Below the pieces are notes generated by a model. The model did no database searches. It was not told where the DNA came from and worked only from the letters and a program-made list of their open reading frames with translations. A stretch of 64,000 nucleotides of DNA, from the NCBI GenBank assembly GCA_045660265.1, contig JAZRDM010000017.1, positions 23,992-87,991 on the forward strand, given 5' to 3'. The position numbers and the translations under genes are program-made. How positions within the stretch are numbered: position 1 is the stretch's first letter; every line of letters begins with the position of its first letter. This DNA is from Scatosoma sp045660265. Its GTDB lineage: Bacteria; Bacillota; Clostridia; Christensenellales; Borkfalkiaceae. Below are positions 51,901 through 59,322 of this stretch, one piece after another.

Positions 51901-52071
51901 GACGCACTTTCGAGAAATACGAAGCTGGAAGTAACCCTTTCCTATACGGGAGAAACGCCTAAAGTATACGTAAACAATAAGCTTGTTACGGAAGGGTATA
52001 CGGTTGATGCGGAAGCGAAGACTGTTACGGTTATGGTGGATTTCACAAACGTAAATATTTCGGTGCGTTAA
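45943..52071 (+). CDS. Giant secreted protein: seven repeat modules plus alpha/alpha-barrel-like region
   Basis: 2042 aa from ATG 45943 (GGAGGG 10 nt upstream; ATG 45934 is too close). Signal peptide ends near SAFSG. Residues ~50-1090 hold seven ~150-residue modules with the core I-N-G-K-T-x-x-E-I-N, W-x-W, and L-R-I-H-x-x-F/Y. A beta domain (GASIRMKEGSSGIRFTAMVA) follows at ~1105. The last ~750 residues are paralogous to the lipoprotein at 55494 and look like an (alpha/alpha)6 glycoside-hydrolase-type fold (GHNGS, STYWDIVSLAP, RFIEGYYGD, GGAILFVSYYD). No C-terminal anchor seen. Confidence 0.8.
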   Translation: MKILSKIKRIILSVCAVICGVSCVGAVAVTSAFSGNGNQVVTSAETVASASVSGWSIYSSSTNLHQVSLNFEGFKAYNSDVTADPTDSTYDFIYNYIKINGKTIKEINTNTDTSQWEWTWSTQKNNDNYKKPIVLRIQKTEFQLRIHDSFYQAAMASDGEFVITYDKDLTVAGYVVDGETSYALNNGTWTKVESAAIKAPVTVEGWSTYSTNLFRFSIKFAGIDAYNGDSTADPTDSAYDFIYDYIKINGKTLAEINETTDVSSWTWLWSSQQNNDNLKKPAIMRIQKTEFQLRLHENFYNAVMAKDGKFVVTFDEAFTVAGYVADREVSYQLDESNGTWSEVVLPKEAPVTVSGWAAYTGNLTQLTINFAGINAYNSSAAANPTDPQYSFVYNYIKINGKTLAEINEDTDTSGWTWDWNVQTTEPDYQKPAIMRIYEDKFLLRIHNNFYNAEMASVGRFVITIDKEFSVAGYVADKETSYVLSGDTWNEIIKAPASVSGWSIYGSSTNLHQVSLNFEGFKAYNSDATPDPTDSTYDFIYNYIKINGKTIKEINTNTDTSKWEWTWSTQKNNDNYKKPIVLRIQKTEFQLRIHDSFYQAAMASDGKFVITFDESLMLAGYMVDKEASYLLNGSAWEKTTWVDSVKASISVVENMESKSGTLYEYLIYFEGFNETVNYDQPAADDYVFRNMYLNGVSIHDINATTDVSGWDWDKYPQVNYGYLPQYRLPVISCIDENASVEGVMELRIHKNLINELLLRDGEVILTVSEGFGLNNCVLEEETSLELVSLKETELSVVSWVKYKDASLYALTLEFAGFNKKYDYVGAAISEYVLGNILINGRSISEINQNTNVNGWAWEIFPQPNDAIYQKAILPYINGEGVIELRIHKNLYDQIIANYGALEVSVSENFLWNGYIDRDGAIAIKKADDTFVTSRVVVDANEISVSRWSQVNGLSYFDIVSSQLFTGWGYAMHESSLYDGLADLIRINGRSLKDINATTDVSGWEWKVFPSTLGAAYQKPIVMYAGNEYNSAGDYEGKQGTLELRIHDNYWNTIKEEGLIVTLPGGYYFEIGGTMYVLNDTVDYKKDPSINGSTGTGGFETIANPNDFQMVDGASIRMKEGSSGIRFTAMVAQSYLDALTAAGKTYRLMMEVTRENGKTVQLNCTNSYEEKGYIVYNVAIVNLAQSSYTLTYTAKPYIEITDNGVTKNIYTDTIAVSRTINDIAYSAYIDISETYDEEKYPYEIIWEGKTQYSPYTSRQRELLASYVTDAVLLSDGVYKFVNESNDNFLMLSDNAQVNAFFEEYADRFVYYYKNLAESEDCITDTVVGNASMSWKDWEAESILFIDSLHLNGNDQQFSNDIAGVKVDKYGYVWESDSYFGQGWNSPTYIGSRATTSDPYFSDGWEFVDGRKNSSILAVDPSAYGSRGASDRDWTVSGDGSSFESATVPNGIPGSAENGYFIVNTQNASYVTYSLQDSSNNGVLQAAHAPFVEIGLEWLIAEGSVNEIYLEFKSSSKLKYTSLALSQWATTAIDFTQDVNVMHLYVPVFENSNWTGKIEGLRVKVEGSFTGYIYLDYVRGAYDTRMIDTNTSFISAGRQHFENTGDLAFLQENINNYRKALMFLTNYMSDNGLINLANLVGHNGSAQGFATSLISTYWDIVSLAPNSSYVNALYYKALLNMAYLEDALTANNIVVAAPTVKTTLTGSDITYGYTSAQLRSMAATVKTAVSANLNESAKTGYFKTFNVTINGETMEAGRFIEGYYGDTQIDFGAVALNLMILESGVATAEQEEKVLNWIASIDNLYEYVFAPKTNTEDLENQYCWAYAAANYGVSCQNGGAILFVSYYDILARAKVFGAENAFERLSAIMHWFADVQDAFEKSGETDAENFFLPYYENSGLTLQGRNEEGSLGLHAEFIENAILYSAVPNAFFGMNTYYGADGLVMQIAPNLPEEIGTWKMEQVRYAGLIYDVAIGNDFVLVCNVEENAEDALSRNTKLEVTLSYTGETPKVYVNNKLVTEGYTVDAEAKTVTVMVDFTNVNISVR
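46090..46418 (+). repeat. Near-identical 329-bp repeat, copy A
   Basis: Almost base-identical to 47428-47756 (offset 1338 bp); modules 1 and 4 of the giant protein. The modules between them are much more diverged. Confidence 0.9.
47428..47756 (+). repeat. Near-identical 329-bp repeat, copy B
   Basis: Copy of 46090-46418; a handful of differences, several synonymous. Implies recent duplication or gene conversion. Confidence 0.9.
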
Positions 52072-52104
52072 TATTTAAACTTTATAAATTGAAACAAGCA
52101 AAGG

Positions 52105-52136
52105 TGGAGGATGGCGGAGTTCATTCTCCATTTTTG
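52105..52136 (+). terminator. Terminator of the giant-protein gene
   Basis: TGGAGGATG pairs with CATTCTCCA (one G-T), then TTTTTG. Confidence 0.75.
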
Positions 52137-52170
52137 CTAAATATTTCCACGATTTTTTAAGTTTATAAAA

Positions 52171-52220
52171 TTGACAAGTTGTAAAAAAGGATTTATAATA
52201 ATCTTACTTATTGAAACAAT
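52171..52220 (+). promoter_or_regulatory. araC-type gene promoter with overlapping operator
   Basis: TTGACA (52171-52176), 17 bp, TATAAT (52194-52199). ATCTTACTTATTGAAACAAT (52201-52220), a copy of the 20-bp box of the two activator-type promoters, starts one base after the -10, so binding should block transcription: negative autoregulation. Confidence 0.8.
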
Positions 52221-52239
52221 AAAATAGGGAGGGGTTTGA

Positions 52240-53058
52240 ATGGAATACTATGAAAAGTATGCGGACGTAGACAAGTATTGTTATTTTGTAGAAGCGAACG
52301 AACCTTCTATTGCAGGACTTGTACACGAAATTGCTTGCTATCCACATTTTCATAAAAACGTGGAGTTTTTATTTGTTACCAAAGGCGTACAGCACGCCAT
52401 TATTGCAGGCGAAAAAGTGAAGGCGGAAGCAGGAGATATTCTGTACGTAGATACGTTTGAACCGCATTCCTTTGCAGACGACAAAGGGGTAGAGGGGTAT
52501 ATTTTGGTGGTTAGTCTTTGGTATTTAGACTGCTTCCAAAAAATGTTTGAACAACAGCATTTCCCCAGAGTTATGTGCGACAAAGAGAAAAACGCCTCTA
52601 TTCTCTCTTTTATTCAAGAGTGGAAAAGTCAATATCGAAAAGGTCATTACGTAGAAGACGCTTATGAGATATTCGTCAATGCGAACAGGCTGTTTTTAAT
52701 GCTGAAAAATGCGTATGGGACAGTGCCTCGCCGTAAGAAAAATAACGAATCGGTTATTTTGGATATTTTGCACTATTTAGAAAAAAATTATCGGGAAAAA
52801 ATAACAGTAAAGGGCATTGCCGAATCGTTAGGCTATACAAAGGAATATTGCTCGCAAATATTCAATTATTATATGGGCGAAAGTTTTCGGAAGTACTTAA
52901 ACCGTATTCGTGTTTATAAGTTCCAAGAATTGTATCGTGAGCGCGGGAAAAACACTTCGATTATTCACCTTGCATTTGAGTGTGGGTTTGACAGTCAATC
53001 CACCTTTTATCGTTCGTATAAAGAAGTGTTTGGGGTGAACCCTAAAGAGTATAAATAA
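52240..53058 (+). CDS. AraC-family regulator with cupin sensor
   Basis: 272 aa. N-terminal cupin (PHFHKNVEFLFVTKGVQHAI, AGDILYVDTFEPHSF; residues ~25-75) that probably senses a sugar, and C-terminal double HTH: ITVKGIAESLGYTKEYCSQI and HLAFECGFDSQSTFYRSYKE, VFGVNPKEYK. AGGGAGGGG precedes the ATG. It lies between the two promoters that share its putative operator, and is the most likely regulator of the whole locus. Confidence 0.9.
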   Translation: MEYYEKYADVDKYCYFVEANEPSIAGLVHEIACYPHFHKNVEFLFVTKGVQHAIIAGEKVKAEAGDILYVDTFEPHSFADDKGVEGYILVVSLWYLDCFQKMFEQQHFPRVMCDKEKNASILSFIQEWKSQYRKGHYVEDAYEIFVNANRLFLMLKNAYGTVPRRKKNNESVILDILHYLEKNYREKITVKGIAESLGYTKEYCSQIFNYYMGESFRKYLNRIRVYKFQELYRERGKNTSIIHLAFECGFDSQSTFYRSYKEVFGVNPKEYK

Positions 53059-53075
53059 ACTTGACAAAAGTGCTG

Positions 53076-53117
53076 CCGCAAATCCAAATTGAACGGGATT
53101 TGCGGGGGTTTTCTTAT
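53076..53117 (+). terminator. Terminator of the araC-type gene
   Basis: CCGCAAATCC/GGATTTGCGG stem then GGGTTTTCTTATTTTTT; its T tract overlaps the first bases of the next promoter's 20-bp box. Confidence 0.8.
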
Positions 53118-53176
53118 TTTTTGAAACAAAACGGTAAGATTAGTGGGTGGTATGGCTATATATATATTGTTATAAT
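53111..53176 (+). promoter_or_regulatory. Activator-type promoter of the oxidoreductase-transporter operon
   Basis: TTCTTATTTTTTGAAACAAA (53111-53130), 15 bp, GGTGGTAT (53146-53153), 17 bp, TATAAT (53171-53176): same elements and spacings as at 45698-45763. No consensus -35. Confidence 0.8.
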
Positions 53177-53219
53177 ATATATAATGATAAAAATGTATAA
53201 TTAGGAGAAGAGTTTAAAA

Positions 53220-54476
53220 ATGGTTTCGGTATCTATCATTGGGGTTGGTGCTCGCGGCGGCGAAGCATATGGAAAATATATTAACGAGTGCAAGGATAAG
53301 TATAATATCGTTGCGCTTTGCGATCTTAATCCCGGTAAACTTGAAAAATATTCTAAAGAATTCAACGTGGAAAAGGAAAATTGTTTTTTATCCGAAGACG
53401 AATTTTTTGCCAAAAAACGTAGCGACGTTTTGGTAATTGCGACGTTGGATCAAGACCATATACGTGTAGCGTTAAAAGCGATTAAGTTAGGCTACGTTAT
53501 TTTGTTGGAAAAACCCGTTTCCGACAACGTAGAAGAATTGTATTCCTTGCAAAAAACCGCAAAGGAATACGGCGCTACGATTATCGTATGCCACGTCTTG
53601 CGTTATACAGTTGCTATCCGTAAAATTAAAGAGCTTCTTGACGCTAAGAAAATCGGCAGCTTAGTAAGCTTTGACGATTTAGAACAAGTTGCTTACTGGC
53701 ATTATGCGCACAGCTACGTAAGAGGGAATTGGCGCAACAGCGAAAACGCAACGCCTATGATTATGGCAAAATGCTGCCACGATTTAGACTTGATGCAATA
53801 TTTTGCAGAGAGTAAGTGCGAAAGCTTGACTTCTTACGGCTCGCTTAAATATTTCAAAAAGGAAAATAAACCAGAAGGCGCAACGGAAAGATGCTTACAA
53901 TGTCCGCACAAGGATACTTGCGCATACAGCGCAAAGCGTATTTACATTGATGCGTGGAAGGAAAATGGTCAGCCGCAAGCTTGGCCGTATACCGTACTCA
54001 CCGATAAGACGGTAACGGAAGACGAGCTTATTCATAAGCTTGAAACGACGCGTTACGGCGAATGTGTATTCAATGGGTTTAACGACGTAGTAGACCATCA
54101 ATTTGTAACCGCAAATTTTGCGAACGGCGTTACGGCAAACTTAAATATGATGGCGTTTACGCAAGGCGGCGGCAGAATCATGCGTTTCTTCGGTACGGAA
54201 GGGGAGATTCTTTACGACGAAGCGGCAGATCATATCACCTTGAAAAAGTTCGGCGGGGAAACCGTTGTGTATAAAATTTCGCAATTGACGGACGATTTGT
54301 CTGGCCACGGCGGCGGCGACCATCGTATGATTGACGCTTTGTACGAAGTATTAAGCGGAAACGCGCAGGGTGCGGATACGTCGTTAGAATGCTCGATTGA
54401 GAGTCATTTAATGGCTATCGCGGCAGAAAAATCTCGCTTGAATGGCGGAGAATGCATTAAAATTCACAATGATTAA
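53220..54476 (+). CDS. Gfo/Idh/MocA-family oxidoreductase
   Basis: 418 aa. N-terminal Rossmann motif (IIGVGARGGEAYGKYI), the EKP motif (LLEKPVSDN, about residues 98-106) and a later CHDLDLMQYF with the family His. A four-Cys insert (CLQCPHKDTC with neighbours) is a probable metal site seen in some members. NAD(P)-dependent sugar oxidation/epimerisation is the family role; substrate unknown. AGGAGA precedes the ATG. Confidence 0.87.
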   Translation: MVSVSIIGVGARGGEAYGKYINECKDKYNIVALCDLNPGKLEKYSKEFNVEKENCFLSEDEFFAKKRSDVLVIATLDQDHIRVALKAIKLGYVILLEKPVSDNVEELYSLQKTAKEYGATIIVCHVLRYTVAIRKIKELLDAKKIGSLVSFDDLEQVAYWHYAHSYVRGNWRNSENATPMIMAKCCHDLDLMQYFAESKCESLTSYGSLKYFKKENKPEGATERCLQCPHKDTCAYSAKRIYIDAWKENGQPQAWPYTVLTDKTVTEDELIHKLETTRYGECVFNGFNDVVDHQFVTANFANGVTANLNMMAFTQGGGRIMRFFGTEGEILYDEAADHITLKKFGGETVVYKISQLTDDLSGHGGGDHRMIDALYEVLSGNAQGADTSLECSIESHLMAIAAEKSRLNGGECIKIHND

Positions 54477-54498
54477 AAAAATTATGGGGAACAATAAG

Positions 54499-55497
54499 AT
54501 GAAAAAAAACAGATGGATAACGTGGTGTGCCGCATGTTTATGCGCGCTGTGCTGCGTAAGCGTCGGCGGCGGAATATTCGGCTCGACGGTGTTATCTACG
54601 GCTGTTGCTGAAGAAAAAGGATACGAATGGGGAAGTGCAGAAATAATTTCGATTGCGCCGCCCTTTACCTATTCTTCTTTTGATAATGTTTCCTTCCAAG
54701 TCTTTTTCGATAAGGACATTACGGGGGTAAATTATAAGCATTTGGCAGCGGGCGCAGGCGTATTAAAAACCTTTGGTAGAAACGACAATCCTAATATGAC
54801 GCATGCAATTATCGATAGCTTAGACGAAAGCGGCGTATTGGGTAGTATGAACGATTGTATTGCTTTCAATGGCAAGACAGTGCGCGAGTGGCAACAATCG
54901 AGCCCTCTTGCTTGTATGATACAAGTCGGCGAGTTAGGGGTAAACAACAGTATGAATATCGATTTCAACGGCAGTATACCCCAATCGAAAATTACCGATT
55001 TAAATCAGGCGTTTACGTTTACGTTCTATGAAGGCTTAAAATTCCCTAGCGGCGTTGAATTGAAAGAAACGATTACTTGGAGATACGACCCCGAAAAGAA
55101 AATTTTCAATATTGTTGAAACAGACGAAACGGAAGATGAGGCGGGATTTACCGTTTATTACAACGGTCAAAAAATAACCAAAGAAAACAATCTCGTTACC
55201 ATTTACGACAAAAAAACGTTCAATTTAGAATATCTTTCCGTGTATACCGACAGCGTTGGGGCAACGACGGAAATTCAACCGCAGTTTGAAACGTTATCGG
55301 ATGGCTACAATTACGTTTTAATTAAAGTCAAAGCGAAAAATCGTATAGATTTCGAACATCTTCAAGTGGTTTTCGATTTACAACAACTAGAAGAGGAAAC
55401 GTCTGAGGGCTGTTCTTCAACGGCTTCCTTTGCGAGTGGGTTGGCGATTTTGCCGGCGTGTGTGTTAATGTTAAAAAAAAGAGGTAAACGGGCATGA
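54499..55497 (+). CDS. Secreted one-module protein with C-terminal EGCSS anchor
   Basis: 332 aa from ATG 54499 (GGGGA 9 nt upstream). Signal peptide (WCAACLCALCCVSVGGGIFG). One copy of the locus module is recognisable (CIAFNGKTVREWQ in place of INGKTxxEIN), then an Ig-like part. The C-terminus is EGCSS, a ~17-residue hydrophobic helix and KKRGKRA, like that of the 61085 protein. Overlaps the next gene by 4 bp. Confidence 0.7.
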   Translation: MKKNRWITWCAACLCALCCVSVGGGIFGSTVLSTAVAEEKGYEWGSAEIISIAPPFTYSSFDNVSFQVFFDKDITGVNYKHLAAGAGVLKTFGRNDNPNMTHAIIDSLDESGVLGSMNDCIAFNGKTVREWQQSSPLACMIQVGELGVNNSMNIDFNGSIPQSKITDLNQAFTFTFYEGLKFPSGVELKETITWRYDPEKKIFNIVETDETEDEAGFTVYYNGQKITKENNLVTIYDKKTFNLEYLSVYTDSVGATTEIQPQFETLSDGYNYVLIKVKAKNRIDFEHLQVVFDLQQLEEETSEGCSSTASFASGLAILPACVLMLKKRGKRA

Positions 55498-57872
55498 AAA
55501 AGATGAAATCTTTGATAGCGACGACGTGCGCCTTGCTTGTTCTTTTTGCGGGTTGTACAAACGCTGATAATTCGGCAGTTACCGCTGGATATTTATATGA
55601 AAAGAAATCGGCAGATAAGCTGTATTTTTATAGCTCTGATGAAAAGCTGGACGTATTCTTAAACGACTTTTATATGCGCCATTCTCGCGCGGAAGAAGAA
55701 ACAGCAATTAACGCCATGCAGCTTGGCGATGGCGGAACGGCCTGGAAAGCATGGGAAACAATGAGCTTGGTATGGTTTGACAGTTCGTCTACCAACTTCC
55801 GAAAGGATAGCTTCTCGTTGTTAAAACAATGGCTGTATTCCGCGCCCGTAGACGATTACGGGTATTGCTGGTCAACGATGGCTTCGTTAGAACAAACGGA
55901 CGTAACGCCCTCGGCTTCCACCAACAACTTTGGTATGGGTTGGCCTTTCCCCAACTACGACGGCAGTAATTATTACGATTGGGAATTTAACGGCTATAAA
56001 AAGGACGATACGGAAGGCTGGAAAGTAGAAACGGACGGTACGCTTATTTCGTCGGTTATCGGAAACGGTCTTTGGACAAATAAAATTGCCGACAGCAGTC
56101 AAATTACATTTAGTCGAGATATGGGAAGCTATGGTATTCCTACCAACGAAGCGCCTTATTTGGAAATGGATATTCGTTGGTGTGTAGACGGTATTTTTAC
56201 GGAAAATGACATAGACGACGTGTACGTATCTTGGCAGGTACAAGGCTCAAACGAGTGGTTTACGGTAAAGCAATCGGATTATACGGCGCGCAGTGTGGAC
56301 ATTACTGCAAACTATGCAAATCATATTTATATGCCTATGTACTTACATTCTGCTTGGGGTGTAGACAATCAAGTTACGGCGGTTAAAATTTGCGTAAAGG
56401 CAAAAGAAGACAAGCTGTTGACAGGCGAAGTGAATTTAAACTGCGTGCGCGGTAATTACGATTCTCGTCAAATAGACAATGGTTTTAACCTTGTAGAAGC
56501 CGTTAAGCTTTATTATGAGTACACAGGGGATAAAAAGGTTTTGACGGATACGCTGAACCGTTGCCGTAAAGTCGTTATGTTTATGACGTACAATCTTGGC
56601 GGTGAAAGCGGATTGGTCGACCTCTCTAATTTTGTGGGACATAACGGCGGTGTGATTGCGGACGGTGTTTCGGAAACGATTGCAAGCAGTTACTGGGACG
56701 TATTATCGTTATCGCCCAAGTCGTTATACGCGCAGGTATTGTATTATCAAACCTTGAAAAATTTAGCGTATTTGGAAAAAGCTGCGGTTGCGGAAGGGAT
56801 TATCCTTGAAAATCCTACGATTAAGTTAAACGAGGGCGGTCAAATCGAATATGATTTCGACGAAAAGTATTTGCAAACGTTGGCGAAAAAAGTAGCGCAT
56901 GAAGTGCAAAAACCGGTAGACGTCCAAAACAAAACGGGATTTTTCGATACGCAGAAAGGACGTTTTATCGAAGGCTTTAATAAACACGGCGACGTGGTGG
57001 ATTATGGTTCGACGATATTTAATAATATGACCGTTGCGGCAGGTATGGCAACCCAACAACAAGCCGAACTCGTGCTGTCTTGGATCGGCGGCGAACGCAC
57101 CGTAGAAGGCGACGACGCAACAGGGTATACGGGCAATTCTGACGAATATCAAAATTACGGTATTTACGACTATGAATTTGCGCCCCGCACCACGACGGTG
57201 AAAAATTTCGAACAATACACGACGGGGCATTATACGGAAGCAACGAAATCGTATAGCGCGTCTTGTCAAGACGGCGGCGCTATCCTGTTTACAAGCTATT
57301 ACGACTTGATGGCAAGATTGCAAACGAAGGGCGCAGAGAACGCTTACAGCCGTTTGAAAGCGATACGCGATTGGTATTTAAAAATTTACAATTACGCGCA
57401 AGAAAAGGATATACAAGGCACGCAATTCTATCGCGGTTATTATAGCAATGAGGTGGGTATTCCTTTGCAGGGCGGCGGTATTGCTGGATGTCTTGGCTTG
57501 GACTACGAATTCTTAGAAAACGCCATTGTATATTCGGTTGTGCCTTTTGGGTTCTTTAATTTGCACAGCAATGCGCTGAAAACTCTGTCCGTTGCGCCTA
57601 ATCTTCCCAGCGAGCTTTCGTTTTGGAGAATGGAAAACTTGAAGTTTAACGAAGTTCTTTACGATTTAGAAGCAGGGAAAGATTACGTAATATTGGAAAG
57701 TGTAAGAGGCAACACAGACGGAATGAAGCTGCAAATCACTCTTCCTACAACGAGCGAAACGCCCGAAGTATATTGCAATGGTAAATTGTTGCCGACAAAC
57801 GCATATACGGTGGCGAATGGCACAGTGACAGTAAACGTGGATTTCCGCGCACAAAAAATACAAGTAAAATAA
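55494..57872 (+). CDS. Lipoprotein with (alpha/alpha)6-barrel-like, glycosidase-type domain
   Basis: 792 aa. Lipobox LFAGC at residues ~17-21 gives an extracellular, lipid-anchored protein. Full-length similarity to the last ~750 residues of the giant protein: VRGNYDSRQID, GHNGGVIADG, SSYWDVLSLSP, RFIEGFNKHGD, CQDGGAILFTSYYD, LQGGGIAGCLGLDYEFLENA. Helical repeats with Trp/Asp/Glu-rich loops suggest a glycoside hydrolase or lyase; the catalytic acids cannot be fixed by eye. Confidence 0.7.
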   Translation: MKKMKSLIATTCALLVLFAGCTNADNSAVTAGYLYEKKSADKLYFYSSDEKLDVFLNDFYMRHSRAEEETAINAMQLGDGGTAWKAWETMSLVWFDSSSTNFRKDSFSLLKQWLYSAPVDDYGYCWSTMASLEQTDVTPSASTNNFGMGWPFPNYDGSNYYDWEFNGYKKDDTEGWKVETDGTLISSVIGNGLWTNKIADSSQITFSRDMGSYGIPTNEAPYLEMDIRWCVDGIFTENDIDDVYVSWQVQGSNEWFTVKQSDYTARSVDITANYANHIYMPMYLHSAWGVDNQVTAVKICVKAKEDKLLTGEVNLNCVRGNYDSRQIDNGFNLVEAVKLYYEYTGDKKVLTDTLNRCRKVVMFMTYNLGGESGLVDLSNFVGHNGGVIADGVSETIASSYWDVLSLSPKSLYAQVLYYQTLKNLAYLEKAAVAEGIILENPTIKLNEGGQIEYDFDEKYLQTLAKKVAHEVQKPVDVQNKTGFFDTQKGRFIEGFNKHGDVVDYGSTIFNNMTVAAGMATQQQAELVLSWIGGERTVEGDDATGYTGNSDEYQNYGIYDYEFAPRTTTVKNFEQYTTGHYTEATKSYSASCQDGGAILFTSYYDLMARLQTKGAENAYSRLKAIRDWYLKIYNYAQEKDIQGTQFYRGYYSNEVGIPLQGGGIAGCLGLDYEFLENAIVYSVVPFGFFNLHSNALKTLSVAPNLPSELSFWRMENLKFNEVLYDLEAGKDYVILESVRGNTDGMKLQITLPTTSETPEVYCNGKLLPTNAYTVANGTVTVNVDFRAQKIQVK

Positions 57873-57883
57873 CAAGGAGAAAG

Positions 57884-59284
57884 ATGATGAAAAAGATGAT
57901 GAAAAAGATTTTTGCTTTGGCAATGGCGTCTGTTATGTCGGTTGGTTTATTTGCGGCTTGCGGCGGTACTGAGGACGATAGCGACGGTAAAATTAAAATC
58001 ACGGTTTCGATAAGCGGTACGGACGCTTCCGAAGGCGAGTTGATGAGAAAATGGAAGCAGGCGTATGAAGCAAAAAACGAAAACATTACGATTGCAATTA
58101 AAGACTTTACCAGCGATTATACGCAAACAATGTTGGGTTACGTACAAAGCCCTAAACAAATGCCGGATATTATGTGGACGACGGGCGAAAAGCATGCGTC
58201 TTGGTCTAATGCTGGCGCGTTTGTAAACTTGAAGGATATGATCGCGGCAGATCCTTCCATTGACTTGTCTGATTTTTATGGTGAAATTATCAATGCTACG
58301 CATAAAAATTCTCAAGACGACGGAATTTATTTCATGCCCAGAGATTACAACAAGTGCGTTTTATTTATCAACAAAGTAATGTTCCGCGCGGCAGGTTTTA
58401 CGGATTTGGAAATCGAAGACTTGAAAAACGGTTGGAACTATGAAAAGTTTATGGACACCTGCGAACGTCTTCGTGTTGCAATGAATAACAATGAAGTCCC
58501 CTCGAAAGGTATCCGTGACAATTCCGTGCCCGTAGATGCAAGAATGGACTTTAACGCTTCGTATTGCTCGTTTGTATATCATTACGGCGGTCAATTTGTA
58601 GAAGACGGAAAGGTGAATTTCCTTTCGGAAAAGAACCTTAACGCTTTCGGTGAAATCTTCGAGTTGATTGATAAAGGCTATATCGCAGAATCTGCAAAGA
58701 AGAGCTCCGCTACCTTCACAACTATGTCAGCTGCTATGTACATAGGGGTACGTCCTGCATTGCCTGGTATGCCCAACACGGCAAATTATGATATCGACTT
58801 CTTGCCGTTGCCTCTTGACACCATAGGCGTAGGCTGTAGCGGTTATGCAATTACCAACGTGGCAAAAGAACGTACAAGCGATTCTCCTTTGAACACGGAA
58901 AATAAAACGAACCAAGACTATGCTTTCGATTTCTTGAAGTTTATCGTATCGGAAGAGGGGCAAAAAATCGGCGCAGAAACGGGTAGTATTATTCCTGTTA
59001 GAAAGAGTATGGCAAATGATGCTTCGTGGACGTCTTATAAGAGCGCGTCGTTAAACCATGCGGCATTTGTATCCGTTCCTGAAAATGACTTCTCGCTGTC
59101 TATTTTCCAAGATTTTGAAGCAGATGACGCGGCGTTGCTTTTGGATAGTCTTTCCGGTACTATGGCGCAAGTAATTATTGGCTCTAACTATCCCAGCGGT
59201 TATCAATATAACGGTTATCAAAAATTAAAGGAAAGTGTTCAGCCTTATCAAAACGCGATAGCAAATATTAGGGCGAAATATTGA
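57884..59284 (+). CDS. Sugar ABC transporter solute-binding lipoprotein
   Basis: 466 aa. Signal with lipobox LFAAC (about residues 21-25), then family-1 extracellular binding protein: ISGTDASEGELMRKWKQAYE, MPDIMWTTGEKH. Captures an oligosaccharide and delivers it to the permeases encoded next. ATG 57884 has AAGGAG 4 nt upstream; ATG 57887 is equally good. Confidence 0.9.
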   Translation: MMKKMMKKIFALAMASVMSVGLFAACGGTEDDSDGKIKITVSISGTDASEGELMRKWKQAYEAKNENITIAIKDFTSDYTQTMLGYVQSPKQMPDIMWTTGEKHASWSNAGAFVNLKDMIAADPSIDLSDFYGEIINATHKNSQDDGIYFMPRDYNKCVLFINKVMFRAAGFTDLEIEDLKNGWNYEKFMDTCERLRVAMNNNEVPSKGIRDNSVPVDARMDFNASYCSFVYHYGGQFVEDGKVNFLSEKNLNAFGEIFELIDKGYIAESAKKSSATFTTMSAAMYIGVRPALPGMPNTANYDIDFLPLPLDTIGVGCSGYAITNVAKERTSDSPLNTENKTNQDYAFDFLKFIVSEEGQKIGAETGSIIPVRKSMANDASWTSYKSASLNHAAFVSVPENDFSLSIFQDFEADDAALLLDSLSGTMAQVIIGSNYPSGYQYNGYQKLKESVQPYQNAIANIRAKY

Positions 59285-59290
59285 TAAAAA

Positions 59291-59308
59291 CCCTGATATC
59301 AATCAGGG
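59291..59308 (+). terminator. Attenuating hairpin between binding protein and permeases
   Basis: CCCTGAT-ATCA-ATCAGGG without a T run, in the 38-bp gap. Likely stabilises the upstream mRNA, giving more binding protein than permease. Confidence 0.6.
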
Positions 59309-59322
59309 GAATGGAATGAATT

